DNA from: Actinomycetes bacterium
GTDB taxonomy: Bacteria > Actinomycetota > Actinomycetes > S36-B12 > UBA10799
Length of the DNA stretch: 58,495 bases
Direction of reading: 5' to 3'
Assembly (NCBI GenBank): GCA_029779995.1
Contig: JAKOZM010000173.1
Coordinates: forward strand, 1-58,495
Below, one piece after another: positions 8,449 through 15,920 of the stretch. Position 1 is the first letter of the stretch, and the number at the start of each line of letters is the position of its first letter. Made by a program: the position numbers and the translations under genes. The notes under the pieces are model-generated. The model had not been told where the DNA came from. It was given only the letters and a program-made list of their open reading frames with translations, and ran no database searches.

Positions 8449-8938
8449 AGCTACTCCTTATAGCTGATGCCTCCACGATCCGGGGTGAACCTCACTGCGC
8501 CCAGGACCTCCGAGCCGCCTACCGCACCAGGGACACCACCCACGGCCGGGCACTGGCCGAGCAGATCCTGACCACCTTCCACACCTGCCCGATCCCGGAG
8601 ATCGCGCGACTGGGACGCACCCTGCGCAGATGGCGCGAGGCGTTCCTGGCCTACTTCACCACCGGCCGCGCGAACAACGGCGGCACCGAAGCCATCAACG
8701 GGATCATCGAACTCGCACGCCGCCTCGCCCGCGGCTACCGCAACCGCGACAACTACCGACTACGCATGCTCCTCGCCGCCGGCGGACTCACCCCCTGACC
8801 CCCACCGGATGTCCGAAGAGCCCCATTACTGGCTCTTCGGACCAGAGCAAGGTCGGTGACCTGCACGAGGAGTAACAGCGACCCGAGGAATCACCTTGCT
8901 CGCCCGACCTAACCAAATCTAAAGTTGCGATCCGATCC

Positions 8939-9715
8939 TCACAGCCCAAGCATGTGGCCGAGCCAAGCGGCTAGTGTTCCTCCGGCGGCCGTGATGCCGA
9001 GGTCTGCTGCCGCTGTCCGCCGCGAGTGCCCGGCGACGCTCGGTGACAACACCGCACCGACGCCCCAGTTGGGGTCCTCGTTGCCCTGCTCAAGATCGGT
9101 GCTTATGCGGTGCACGACCTCTGAAAGGGTGAGAGTACGTACACCGTGGCGGCGGTCTGATAGTGGGCCAGTAGCGAGGGATGGCCAATCGACGCTTGGC
9201 TCACCACCGCCGTCGTAGATGGCGCGGACCACGACCAAAGTGGGCCGGCCGTCATACACGAATCTCCGATCGCTCAAGTGTTCGACCTCGCTGCGCAGGA
9301 CGTCGAAGTCGTAGTCGTTGAAGTACCAGTCGCCGAGGAAGTCATCGCCCGCTGGTCTGGCGTGTGTGGCACTTCGCCTGCCAAAGTGCCGACTCATCCC
9401 AGATGGAAGAACCAGTTCTGAAACGTTGTGGTCCCCGCCCCATGAACTTCTGAAGTAGCCGGGAAAGAACAGATCCCAACGGTCACCAGAGCGCACATCG
9501 AGGACTCCGCCGCCGGCATCCAGAAGATCGAGGGCATCGGCAGGGGGCGCCACGAACGCCATCGCAACGATCGTCTCCCAGTCAGCGCCTGTTGAGGATG
9601 TGGGGCTCTTGTGCTGGTCACGACGCTGCCTCAGGCGATCCATGACCGACCATGCCTGACGCCCCCTGGGCATATGCCGACGTTCGAGCGAGTCCCACGA
9701 ACTGGCAGCAAACAT
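8939..9715 (-). CDS. Orphan cargo protein (258 aa), unknown function
   Basis: The possible starts are residue 1 or Met15 (MPRGRQAWSVMDRLRQ); I see no decisive ribosome-binding site. It has a central domain with many aromatic and Asp residues (GDRWDLFFPGYFRSSWGGDHN, GDDFLGDWYFNDYDFDVL) and VYDGRPTLVVVRAIYDGG. Near the C-terminus a small-residue, hydrophobic stretch (AAADLGITAAGGTLAAWLGHMLGL) could be an amphipathic or membrane helix. No motif is recognised. It lies between the ISL3 element and the SCO6880 gene, co-oriented with the transfer operon, so it could be read from the same transcript. Moderate GC and the orphan character suggest late acquisition. Confidence 0.65.
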   Translation of the reverse strand: MFAASSWDSLERRHMPRGRQAWSVMDRLRQRRDQHKSPTSSTGADWETIVAMAFVAPPADALDLLDAGGGVLDVRSGDRWDLFFPGYFRSSWGGDHNVSELVLPSGMSRHFGRRSATHARPAGDDFLGDWYFNDYDFDVLRSEVEHLSDRRFVYDGRPTLVVVRAIYDGGGEPSVDWPSLATGPLSDRRHGVRTLTLSEVVHRISTDLEQGNEDPNWGVGAVLSPSVAGHSRRTAAADLGITAAGGTLAAWLGHMLGL

Positions 9716-9787
9716 GAGGGCAGTTTATCGAGGCTGAGGTCGGGCAAGCGCATCCGTTCGAGCTTGCAGTGACACAACATCCAACGA

Positions 9788-11257
9788 TCAGACGCGTCGA
9801 CAGAGCGGGAGTGCGGCGGCGGTGAATGCGGCGGCTTGCTGGCCGACAAGGAGGCGGGTCTCGCAGGAGGCTTGGATCGCGGCTTGCTCGATGGCGGCGA
9901 CGGCGGCGTCGAGTTCTTCGATGGTGGGTGCGGAGACGGCGATGAGGCCGGTGTAGCGGAGGATGCCGTGCCCGGCGGTGAGGTCGGCTTCCTGTTGGAG
10001 CACGTCGTGGTATTCGGCGGTCTGGGATGCGTCTTCGATCTGGCCGATCTTCGCGCGCTGGGCTTGGTCTGAGATGTGCTCGACCTTCTTCTTGCGGATG
10101 TCGCGGGCGGCTTGGTCGGAGCGCATCGGGGTGCAGATCAGTGAGAACGAGCGCTGGATGCCGGTGGACAGCAGCACCGGTGACAAGAACCCTGGATAGA
10201 CCAGCGACCGTGGCCATTCACTGACCCAGAGCACCGCGTGGTGAGCAGAATCGGTGCGCAGCCGGCCCCAGGTCTCAGTGACTGCGACCGGTCCCGCCGT
10301 CGCGAGCGACTGGCCGAGCCGACCGTGACGCTCCAGAGTGGCGGCGATTGCCGGGTCGTAGGCCGAGCGCAGCATGACCGCGATCTGCCCTGGGGTGAGC
10401 CACTCGGACGGTGACAGGTCGGCGGAGCGGAGTGCGGCGACGAGGGTGTTCATCTCTTGCCGCAGAACTGCGGCGGCACCGCGTATGCCGCCGCCGGCGG
10501 TTCTGATCTGCCGTGCGCTGGTTCTTATGTCCAGCGACAGCGAGAGTGTGGTGGCGTGGCGTTCCCCGGCGGGGCCGGCACGTTCGATCAACTCTGCGTA
10601 GGTGTCTGAGGCCCATGACCCGTCGGGGGTGCCGTGCGTGGCCCACCATTCGGCCAAGCCGGTGCCGGAGTCTGGGAGGGTGCGTTCGAGGACTTGCAGG
10701 GTCGCGATGCGCCCGGACCGGCAGACGGTGGCGAGGACGCGGCCCCAGGAGGTGACGCGGCGTTCTTGCTCGCCGGGATCGAGGAGCACGAACGCGGGAT
10801 GCGTGACTTCGCACACCACGGTCAGGGTGGCGGCGTGGGGGTCGTGGATCATCCCTGCGCTGGTGTCGGGGTCGGTGTACTCGCGCAACCGCGCCATGTC
10901 ACCGGGCAGCGCGAGAGTGCCGACGGGGCGCGGCACGACGATCCTGCGCCGGTACAGCAGTTGGCCGCCGGTGGTGCGCCACAGCCACCAGCACGCGATG
11001 GGCAGCCATTCCACGATCGGGCGGCCCGCGATAGGTATCCAGGTCAGTGCGGCGGCGAGTACCCAGACCGGGGCGGTGTAAGCCAGCAGCATCCCGCCTC
11101 CGGCGTAGAACGCGCCGATGAGGGTGGCTCCGCCGATGGCGAGGGTGATGAGCTGGGTCAGTGACAGGCCGAGGAGGACACCGCGTCGGGTGAGGCGGGA
11201 GAACTTCACCGGCACCAGCTCGCCCGCGGTCGGCCGGTCGTTGTTCGTGCTGCTCAT
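9788..11257 (-). CDS. SCO6880-family T4SS protein (PrgI-type N-terminus)
   Basis: This 489-residue protein is a signature of actinobacterial ICE secretion systems. There are two close hydrophobic segments at about 26-72 (LTQLITLAIGGATLIGAFYAG; TAPVWVLAAALTWI), as in PrgI proteins, followed by a large cytoplasmic domain that replaces the N-terminal part of VirB4. It ends LDAAVAAIEQAAIQASCETR plus a short variable tail. The start is ATG with AAGGAG six bases upstream, four bases after the TrbL-like stop. In other elements the 277-aa and VirB4-like genes follow at once; here 4.7 kb of cargo A lies between. The variable last 20 residues may have been altered by that event. Confidence 0.9.
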   Translation of the reverse strand: MSSTNNDRPTAGELVPVKFSRLTRRGVLLGLSLTQLITLAIGGATLIGAFYAGGGMLLAYTAPVWVLAAALTWIPIAGRPIVEWLPIACWWLWRTTGGQLLYRRRIVVPRPVGTLALPGDMARLREYTDPDTSAGMIHDPHAATLTVVCEVTHPAFVLLDPGEQERRVTSWGRVLATVCRSGRIATLQVLERTLPDSGTGLAEWWATHGTPDGSWASDTYAELIERAGPAGERHATTLSLSLDIRTSARQIRTAGGGIRGAAAVLRQEMNTLVAALRSADLSPSEWLTPGQIAVMLRSAYDPAIAATLERHGRLGQSLATAGPVAVTETWGRLRTDSAHHAVLWVSEWPRSLVYPGFLSPVLLSTGIQRSFSLICTPMRSDQAARDIRKKKVEHISDQAQRAKIGQIEDASQTAEYHDVLQQEADLTAGHGILRYTGLIAVSAPTIEELDAAVAAIEQAAIQASCETRLLVGQQAAAFTAAALPLCRRV

Positions 11258-11260
11258 CGT

Positions 11261-12640
11261 CTACTCCTTCGGTGGGCGTGGCGCGGGCGGCGGGGGCTGC
11301 TTCGGCGGCGGCGACGGATCGGCACTCGGCGGGCGCGGTGTGGGGCTCGAAGGCGGTGCCACCGTCGGCGCTGCGGACGGTGGCGGCGGGGTCTGCGCGG
11401 CGGCGTCGGCGGCGTGCTCGCCTTGAGCTCCCAGCGCCGTCCCGGCCTTGGGTCCGGCAGTGGCGGCACCCTTGGCGACGCTCGCCCCGATCACGACGCC
11501 CGCGGCCACGGGACCGGCGGCGGCTGCTCCGCCTCCGCCGGCTGCGGCACCGCCGCCACCTGCCGCACCGCCGCCGCTCGCGGCGGGTGTCGGTGTCGGG
11601 GTCTTCGGCGGCGGTGGCGCGCTGCTCCCGCTGGCAGTGCTTCCGCCCGTGTTGCCGCCGCCGCTGCTGCCGTCGAGTACCTTCTTCGGGTCTGCGCCGC
11701 CTTGCGGCTTGGACGGGATCGGGATCGGTCGGTTGAGCGCGCTCTTGGCGTCCTGCTCCGAGCCGATCGCGTGGTACATGTCGAACCCGACGAACGCGAT
11801 GAACTTGTATGTCAGGTACGGCGCGAACGCAGCCATCGCCATCAGCACGATCCCCGCGATGGGATCGCTGACCGACGCCAAATCGGCGTCGATGGGTGCG
11901 GAGACCTGGGTGATCGCGACCAGGAACATGACGACGAGGACGAGCTTGGAGCAGATCAGGGCGACGACGAACATCGCCCACTTCCCGATCCACCCCCGGC
12001 TGGCGTCCCAGGACGCGCCGCTGAACGCGAGCGGCGCGAACACGACCGCGACCAGCAGCAGTGCCTTCCTTACGAGCAGGGACAGCCACACGATCGCGGC
12101 AGCGGTGATCGCCAGGCCGGCCATGAAGATGGTGATGATCGCCCCGACACCGGGGGCGGCGATATTGATGCCGACAAGTCCCGCGGCGAGGAGGGCGATC
12201 TTGTCGCCCATCGACTCGGTAGTCTCCCCGGCGGCCTGCACGATCCCGATACACAGCTGATCGACGACTTCCAACAGCAGTGCCGTGAGCGTGATGACCA
12301 CGAACGATCCGAGGACAGACTTCGCCAGCCCCAATGCGGCGCGGGTGAGCGCGGTGGGGTCTCGGCGGATCAGCCCGGTGATGAGTTGGAGGCAGAAGAA
12401 GATCAGCATCACGAACACTGCGATGCCGAACAGCAGGTTGTACACGGCGACATAGCCGGGCTTGGTGACATCCACCAGCGTGGTGGTGTCGAACACCGAC
12501 CAGACCGCCTCGAACAGCCACCCGGCGGCGGCACCCATCGCTTGGGCGAGCCAGTCGAACGGGGCCGCCACCAGAGAAGCGGCCCCTTCGCCGACGGCAT
12601 CGCACACCGACGAGATCACGGGAACGTCGCACACGCCCAT
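11261..12640 (-). CDS. TrbL/VirB6-like polytopic T4SS protein
   Basis: This 459-residue membrane protein would form part of the inner-membrane channel. There are about six hydrophobic segments between residues 60 and 290 (LLFGIAVFVMLIFFCLQLITG; SVLGSFVVITLTALLLEVV; AIITIFMAGLAITAAAIVWL; LLLVAVVFAPLAFSG; FVVALICSKLVLVVMFLVA; GIVLMAMAAFAPYLTYKF). From about 300 it is a low-complexity Gly/Ala/Ser/Pro tail (GGGAAGGGGAAAGGGG and many PPP). The tail is unusually long and proline-rich and ends PPAPRPPKE; it may reach across the cell wall or bind partners. The GTC/GCC-rich DNA of the tail generates many false open frames. Confidence 0.88.
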   Translation of the reverse strand: MGVCDVPVISSVCDAVGEGAASLVAAPFDWLAQAMGAAAGWLFEAVWSVFDTTTLVDVTKPGYVAVYNLLFGIAVFVMLIFFCLQLITGLIRRDPTALTRAALGLAKSVLGSFVVITLTALLLEVVDQLCIGIVQAAGETTESMGDKIALLAAGLVGINIAAPGVGAIITIFMAGLAITAAAIVWLSLLVRKALLLVAVVFAPLAFSGASWDASRGWIGKWAMFVVALICSKLVLVVMFLVAITQVSAPIDADLASVSDPIAGIVLMAMAAFAPYLTYKFIAFVGFDMYHAIGSEQDAKSALNRPIPIPSKPQGGADPKKVLDGSSGGGNTGGSTASGSSAPPPPKTPTPTPAASGGGAAGGGGAAAGGGGAAAAGPVAAGVVIGASVAKGAATAGPKAGTALGAQGEHAADAAAQTPPPPSAAPTVAPPSSPTPRPPSADPSPPPKQPPPPAPRPPKE

Positions 12641-12670
12641 CTCGAAATCCAGCTCTTGACGACCGGCGGC

Positions 12671-12991
12671 TCAGACCTGCTGGCCGACGTTCCAGAAGAA
12701 GTTGATGAGCGTCACCGACGCGCCGCAGATCACCGCAGCGCCGCAGGAGACGAGCACGCCGATCTTTCCGCGCGACGCGAGGTGCGGGTTGCTGCTGTTG
12801 GCACCGAAGCCCCACACGATCGCGGACACGATCAGCGCAAGGACGCTGAGGATCAGGCCGATCGTCATCACCGCACCGACGATGGTGCGCAGCTGGTTGA
12901 TCCCCGGCAGCCCATTGGTGTTGGGGTCGATGTTGATGTCCATCGGCACCAGCAGCGGCGCGGACATGACGTTGGCGAGCAGATCGAACAC
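12671..12991 (-). CDS. DUF6112-family small membrane protein (pilin/VirB2-like), copy 1
   Basis: This 106-residue protein has two membrane segments: about 37-63 (RTIVGAVMTIGLILSVLALIVSAIVW) and 77-98 (IGVLVSCGAAVICGASVTLINF), joined by a short basic loop. The start is GTG with AAGGAG seven bases upstream. The small size, two-helix hairpin and place before the TrbL-like gene match VirB2/TrbC-like subunits of actinobacterial ICEs. A related gene (17249-17515) lies 4.3 kb away; the two are normally adjacent, and the CHAT cargo separates them here. Confidence 0.85.
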   Translation of the reverse strand: MFDLLANVMSAPLLVPMDINIDPNTNGLPGINQLRTIVGAVMTIGLILSVLALIVSAIVWGFGANSSNPHLASRGKIGVLVSCGAAVICGASVTLINFFWNVGQQV

Positions 12992-13371
12992 GGTAGGTCT
13001 CCTTGGCGACGGGCGACCCGCCCACGAACTCGCAGACGGGGTACAAGCGACAGGTGCGCCAGGCCGCCCGGTAGGTCGCGGCGCGCGCCAAGTAGCCGGT
13101 CAAGCGGCGCAGGACGGGCCTCAGTTGCCTCGCCCGTGCGCGGACGTGGGCTGGGTGCTCGCTAGACCCCTGCGAACCACGGACCACACGGCGTCGTGCA
13201 AGCGGTGAGGCGACCCGGTCGACTGTGCATTGGAAGGACGCCCGTCACTCATTGGGGTAAGCACGTACGCTCCATGGCCAGCCGCCCGGAGTGACGTTCA
13301 GCCGCCATTCCTCGCGCACGACCAACCATCCCGCACCTGATGGTGTGGGGTGTCACCTCACAACGCGCAGG
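12992..13371. other. Gene-free junction between transfer operon and CHAT cargo
   Basis: This 380-bp stretch holds the leader of the DUF6112 gene with a CACCTG motif copy (minus, 13051-13059, GGCGCACCTGTCGC), about 60 bp before the GTG. An open frame runs leftward through 13000-13187 in minus frame with Arg-rich composition; I regard it as non-coding. From about 13190 to 13371 I see no gene. The composition becomes less GC-rich towards the CHAT side, consistent with the border of an insertion. No inverted repeat or IS end was recognised. Confidence 0.5.
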
Positions 13372-13698
13372 CTATGAGGGTGCCGCGCCGTCCTCGTCGT
13401 CCTCTGCCGCTCCGTCTGAATCCGCTCCGTCTGAATCCGCATCGTCGCTCAAGGAGACATCCCCGGAGTCGATCGCGAACTTTGAGCGCCAGCGGTCCAC
13501 GGCGGCCCGCACAACCGTGACGGTCGCCTCCACAGCAAGGCCGACTGCGAAGTCTGTCGCAATGCTCTCCAGATCGCGATCTGCGTCAGCAACGGGACCT
13601 TCAGCCGGTCGAACCTCCACGCCCTCGGACAGCAACTCAGCCACAAGCGTCTGCGCTTGTGTAGCCGCCTTGCCTGTCAGCCGAACCTCTACCCTCAC
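13372..13698 (-). CDS. Small acidic-tailed protein of the CHAT operon (108 aa)
   Basis: I chose the GTG at 13698, which overlaps the CHAT gene stop by four bases (GTGA); the longer frame to 13740 would overlap more. Residues 1-45 are a beta-alpha-beta-like segment (VRVEVRLTGKAATQAQTLVAELL). A hydrophobic helix follows (FAVGLAVEATVTVVRAAVDRW), and the tail is strongly acidic (SLSDDADSDGADSDGAAEDDEDG). The tail is partly built from a perfect 15-bp tandem repeat (13409-13438). The layout (short strand-helix domain plus hydrophobic helix beside an effector gene) recalls small 'effector-associated constant component' proteins such as EACC1, but the match is only by general appearance. It could be an adaptor or the substrate of the protease. 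Confidence 0.65.
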   Translation of the reverse strand: MRVEVRLTGKAATQAQTLVAELLSEGVEVRPAEGPVADADRDLESIATDFAVGLAVEATVTVVRAAVDRWRSKFAIDSGDVSLSDDADSDGADSDGAAEDDEDGAAPS

Positions 13699-15920
13699 AA
13701 ACCCATCCTCTCGGTACCCAGGTTGCCAGCATATTCGCATCCGCGCCCTAGCGTTGCGTACGACGCCCAGCTGCTGAGGGGTCGTCCCTGCTCTTCATCC
13801 AATAGGACGCGGATCGCGTGTAGCGCTGCCCGCGCTGATGTCCTTCCTCTCGCAACAGCGGGCAGATACTCCGCTAGGAACTCGCTGGCTCGAGCGTCGT
13901 TGATCGGACCGAGTGTGCCGAGCACACTGTGAGCACCTCCGACGAGGAACTGAAGCGCTTGCTCCGAAGTGTCGCCCCCGTGGACGTCAGCGACCGCACC
14001 AGTCCAGCAAGCATTGAGCACGACAACGGCACCTTGTATGAGCCCTTTGAAGTCGACTGCCTGACAAGATTCGCCGGTGGCGAGGCGCAGACGCTGACGG
14101 CGTTGAATGACCTCTCCATGGCCTGCAAACAACAGGACACCCACGCCTTGCTCACCGGCGACCTTCGAAAATCCCTCAAGGTTTGTGAATAGGTCCAGTC
14201 GACTACCTGCCGCACCAGAGACCCGCACTGCCACCTTGAGGTCATCGAGGGCCGCCGCGAGAGACAGGTCAAAGTGACCGGCCCACTTCGAACTGCGCGG
14301 GACTTGTTGATTGATGGTCGGACCCGGCGTGAGCACGACCGGCGCGATTGCCCCCAGCGGTTGGCCGGCAATGGCAATGGCCGTGAACGGGAACCGCCAC
14401 ATCGCGCCGACCGGCACAACAGCGATGCCCTCTGCTCGCGTTCTGATCACCTTGGCGAGCGCATCCACGGGAAAGAGCCGTTCAGAAAGCACGGTCATGG
14501 CCTGAACATCCCACGGTCGATTCCAAGCTTTGCCAGCCTTCTGGTCAGCACTGCCCGGAGGTGCGGTCAGCAGGACGCGCAGCAATTCGAACTCCTCAGC
14601 GTCCTCACTAGAATCCAGTGACCACGTACATACGTCCGCAGCGAGGCCGGCGCCGACTAGAACCGAAAGTCCATACAGGCGTTGGGCGCCCATCGACAGC
14701 ATTGTCAGAAGAATCGGATGAGGCGAGTCGATGACCGCCTCGACTTCTGCGGGTCCGACTGGTCGCCAAAAGGCCGCTGACTCGACAGCCGCCCGGGCGG
14801 TTTCGTCGAGCTCATCGGCCCAGATTCGGGTGCGGGCATCAGGACGTCTCGTGCCGTTGCGTAGGCGCGCGGCAGTCGAGGAGTTGCCGACAATCAGCAG
14901 TGCCCTCACCACCCGCGACGCGTCTAGGTGTTCGACCGGTAGACGGGTCATGTAGGAGAGGAGGTGTTCAATGTCCGCCGAGACGCTGGCGTCGACTGAG
15001 CGCGCCAGTTGGTATACGCCGCGATCACGCGCAGCGTCGAGGAGATCGAAGGCACCAAAAATCATTGAAGCCGCTTCAGCCCAGCGTCCGGCGATGAGGT
15101 GACAGTCGGCCAGTCGTGCACGCACACGTACCTGGTCATGCAGCGTCGTAACGGTCTGGTCCTCTAAGTTTGCGAGGACCTTGAATGCCTCGCGGTAATT
15201 GGTCTCTGCCGCATCGTAGGATTCTTGAGTCCATAGCATGCTCCCGTAGCGGATGAGAATCGCCGCGCGGTTTGAAGCGGTCTCGCCCACCGCGTCAATG
15301 GACTGACGGTAGAGCGAGTCGGCGGTGCGCTTGAAGCCGAGTCCCGACATCGCGACGGCCATGTTCCCCAGAGACTCTCCGGACCAGAGGCCGAAGTTCG
15401 ATCCGAGGGAGTCGTTCGTGCGAAGCACAGCGTACATGTCGTAGGCCCACGCTGCCGCCCGTATGTACCTGCCGTGTTCGAGTCCTACCCGGACCCGAAG
15501 ACGATCCATGAAGATTCTGAGATGGGAGTTCGACTCCGGCAGTCGCGGGCCCAGCGATTCGTACATGGTCAGGAAGCCGTGGGGCGAGTCCGAGTTCGAA
15601 TCATGACGCGGTGCGTCGCGCCACTGGCCGAGCCGCAGCGACAGCTCGGCCCGGTAGGCCTTCAACGTCAGGACCTGGACCGGGATCTCAAAAATGATCT
15701 GGCTGCCCTCGACTCTTACGCCATCGGAGAACGCATTGGGGGGCAACCGAGCTGAACGCACGATGTCGAGCGCACCGACCAGGTCGCCTCGCGTTTCGGC
15801 CTCGAACGCGTCGCCCAGAACGTCTACAAAGCGGTCGTACTCCTCGTCCCGGGACGGATTCTCAATGGGCTGCTCAATGCGATCACTCCCAGAGGTCGGA
15901 CTCTCTTCTTGCCTAGTCAT
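13695..15920 (-). CDS. TPR-like repeat / CHAT-domain protease
   Basis: The protein has 741 residues. The N-terminal and central region (about 60-400) is helical with TPR-like pairs (LIRYGSMLWTQESYDAAETNYREAFKVL; RLADCHLIAGRWAEAASMIFGAF). The C-terminal CHAT (caspase-like, clan CD) domain contains VGVLLFAGHGE with the catalytic His near 601 and VVVLNACWTG with the catalytic Cys near 638, then SVLGTLGPINDARASEFLAEYL. TPR-CHAT proteins act as proteases in several bacterial immunity systems (for example with gRAMP/Cas7-11 or gasdermins); neither partner is seen here. The start ATG overlaps the stop of the 308-aa gene and the end overlaps the small gene, so all three are one translation unit. The function in defence is inferred. 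Confidence 0.88.
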   Translation of the reverse strand: MTRQEESPTSGSDRIEQPIENPSRDEEYDRFVDVLGDAFEAETRGDLVGALDIVRSARLPPNAFSDGVRVEGSQIIFEIPVQVLTLKAYRAELSLRLGQWRDAPRHDSNSDSPHGFLTMYESLGPRLPESNSHLRIFMDRLRVRVGLEHGRYIRAAAWAYDMYAVLRTNDSLGSNFGLWSGESLGNMAVAMSGLGFKRTADSLYRQSIDAVGETASNRAAILIRYGSMLWTQESYDAAETNYREAFKVLANLEDQTVTTLHDQVRVRARLADCHLIAGRWAEAASMIFGAFDLLDAARDRGVYQLARSVDASVSADIEHLLSYMTRLPVEHLDASRVVRALLIVGNSSTAARLRNGTRRPDARTRIWADELDETARAAVESAAFWRPVGPAEVEAVIDSPHPILLTMLSMGAQRLYGLSVLVGAGLAADVCTWSLDSSEDAEEFELLRVLLTAPPGSADQKAGKAWNRPWDVQAMTVLSERLFPVDALAKVIRTRAEGIAVVPVGAMWRFPFTAIAIAGQPLGAIAPVVLTPGPTINQQVPRSSKWAGHFDLSLAAALDDLKVAVRVSGAAGSRLDLFTNLEGFSKVAGEQGVGVLLFAGHGEVIQRRQRLRLATGESCQAVDFKGLIQGAVVVLNACWTGAVADVHGGDTSEQALQFLVGGAHSVLGTLGPINDARASEFLAEYLPAVARGRTSARAALHAIRVLLDEEQGRPLSSWASYATLGRGCEYAGNLGTERMGL

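Larger units (their letters stand above)
7208..8494 (-). mobile_element. IS3-family insertion sequence nested in the ISL3 transposase gene
   Basis: Imperfect 25-bp inverted ends lie at 7208-7232 (TGAGGTTCACCCCGAACC...) and 8470-8494; they match except for a few central bases. A 3-bp target duplication, CTG, lies at 7205-7207 and 8495-8497. The length of 1287 bp and the two-frame orfA/orfB layout fit IS3. Terminal TG/CA dinucleotides are present. It reads on the minus strand. Confidence 0.93.
6189..8798 (+). pseudogene. ISL3-family transposase, split by IS3 insertion
   Basis: The N-terminal part (6189-7207) has the ISL3 zinc-finger pattern (CPDCG near residue 58, then CPDPGC), an HTH, and the DDE domain start: SIGVDEHIWHH, then LDPFGGYKSAI, where the second Asp lies. 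The C-terminal part (about 8498-8798) carries NNGGTEAINGIIELARR with the catalytic Glu, and ends GYRNRDNYRLRMLLAAGG. The join is exactly WRC|AQDLRAAY after removal of the inner element. The predicted start is a TTG with GGAG nine bases upstream. The enzyme cannot be made in the present state. Confidence 0.9.
6071..8822 (+). mobile_element. ISL3-family insertion sequence, itself interrupted by an IS3-family element
   Basis: The perfect 23-bp inverted ends are 6071-6093 (starting GGCTCTTCGGACATCCGG) and 8800-8822. The target duplication is 8 bp, CCATTACT, at 6063-6070 and 8823-8830, the size expected for ISL3. Removing the inner IS (7208-8494 plus one CTG) restores one continuous transposase frame. 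Immediately right of the target duplication, 8831-8841 repeats the first 11 bases of the left end (GGCTCTTCGGA), so the insertion site looks like an IS end (see findings). The element lies in cargo A, minus-strand neighbours on both sides. Confidence 0.92.

Noticed and set aside
10899..13187. Open frame of 762 codons, minus strand
   Set aside because: It runs out of frame across the TrbL-like, DUF6112 and SCO6880 genes, is extremely Arg-rich and has no ribosome site; a shadow of GC-rich coding DNA.
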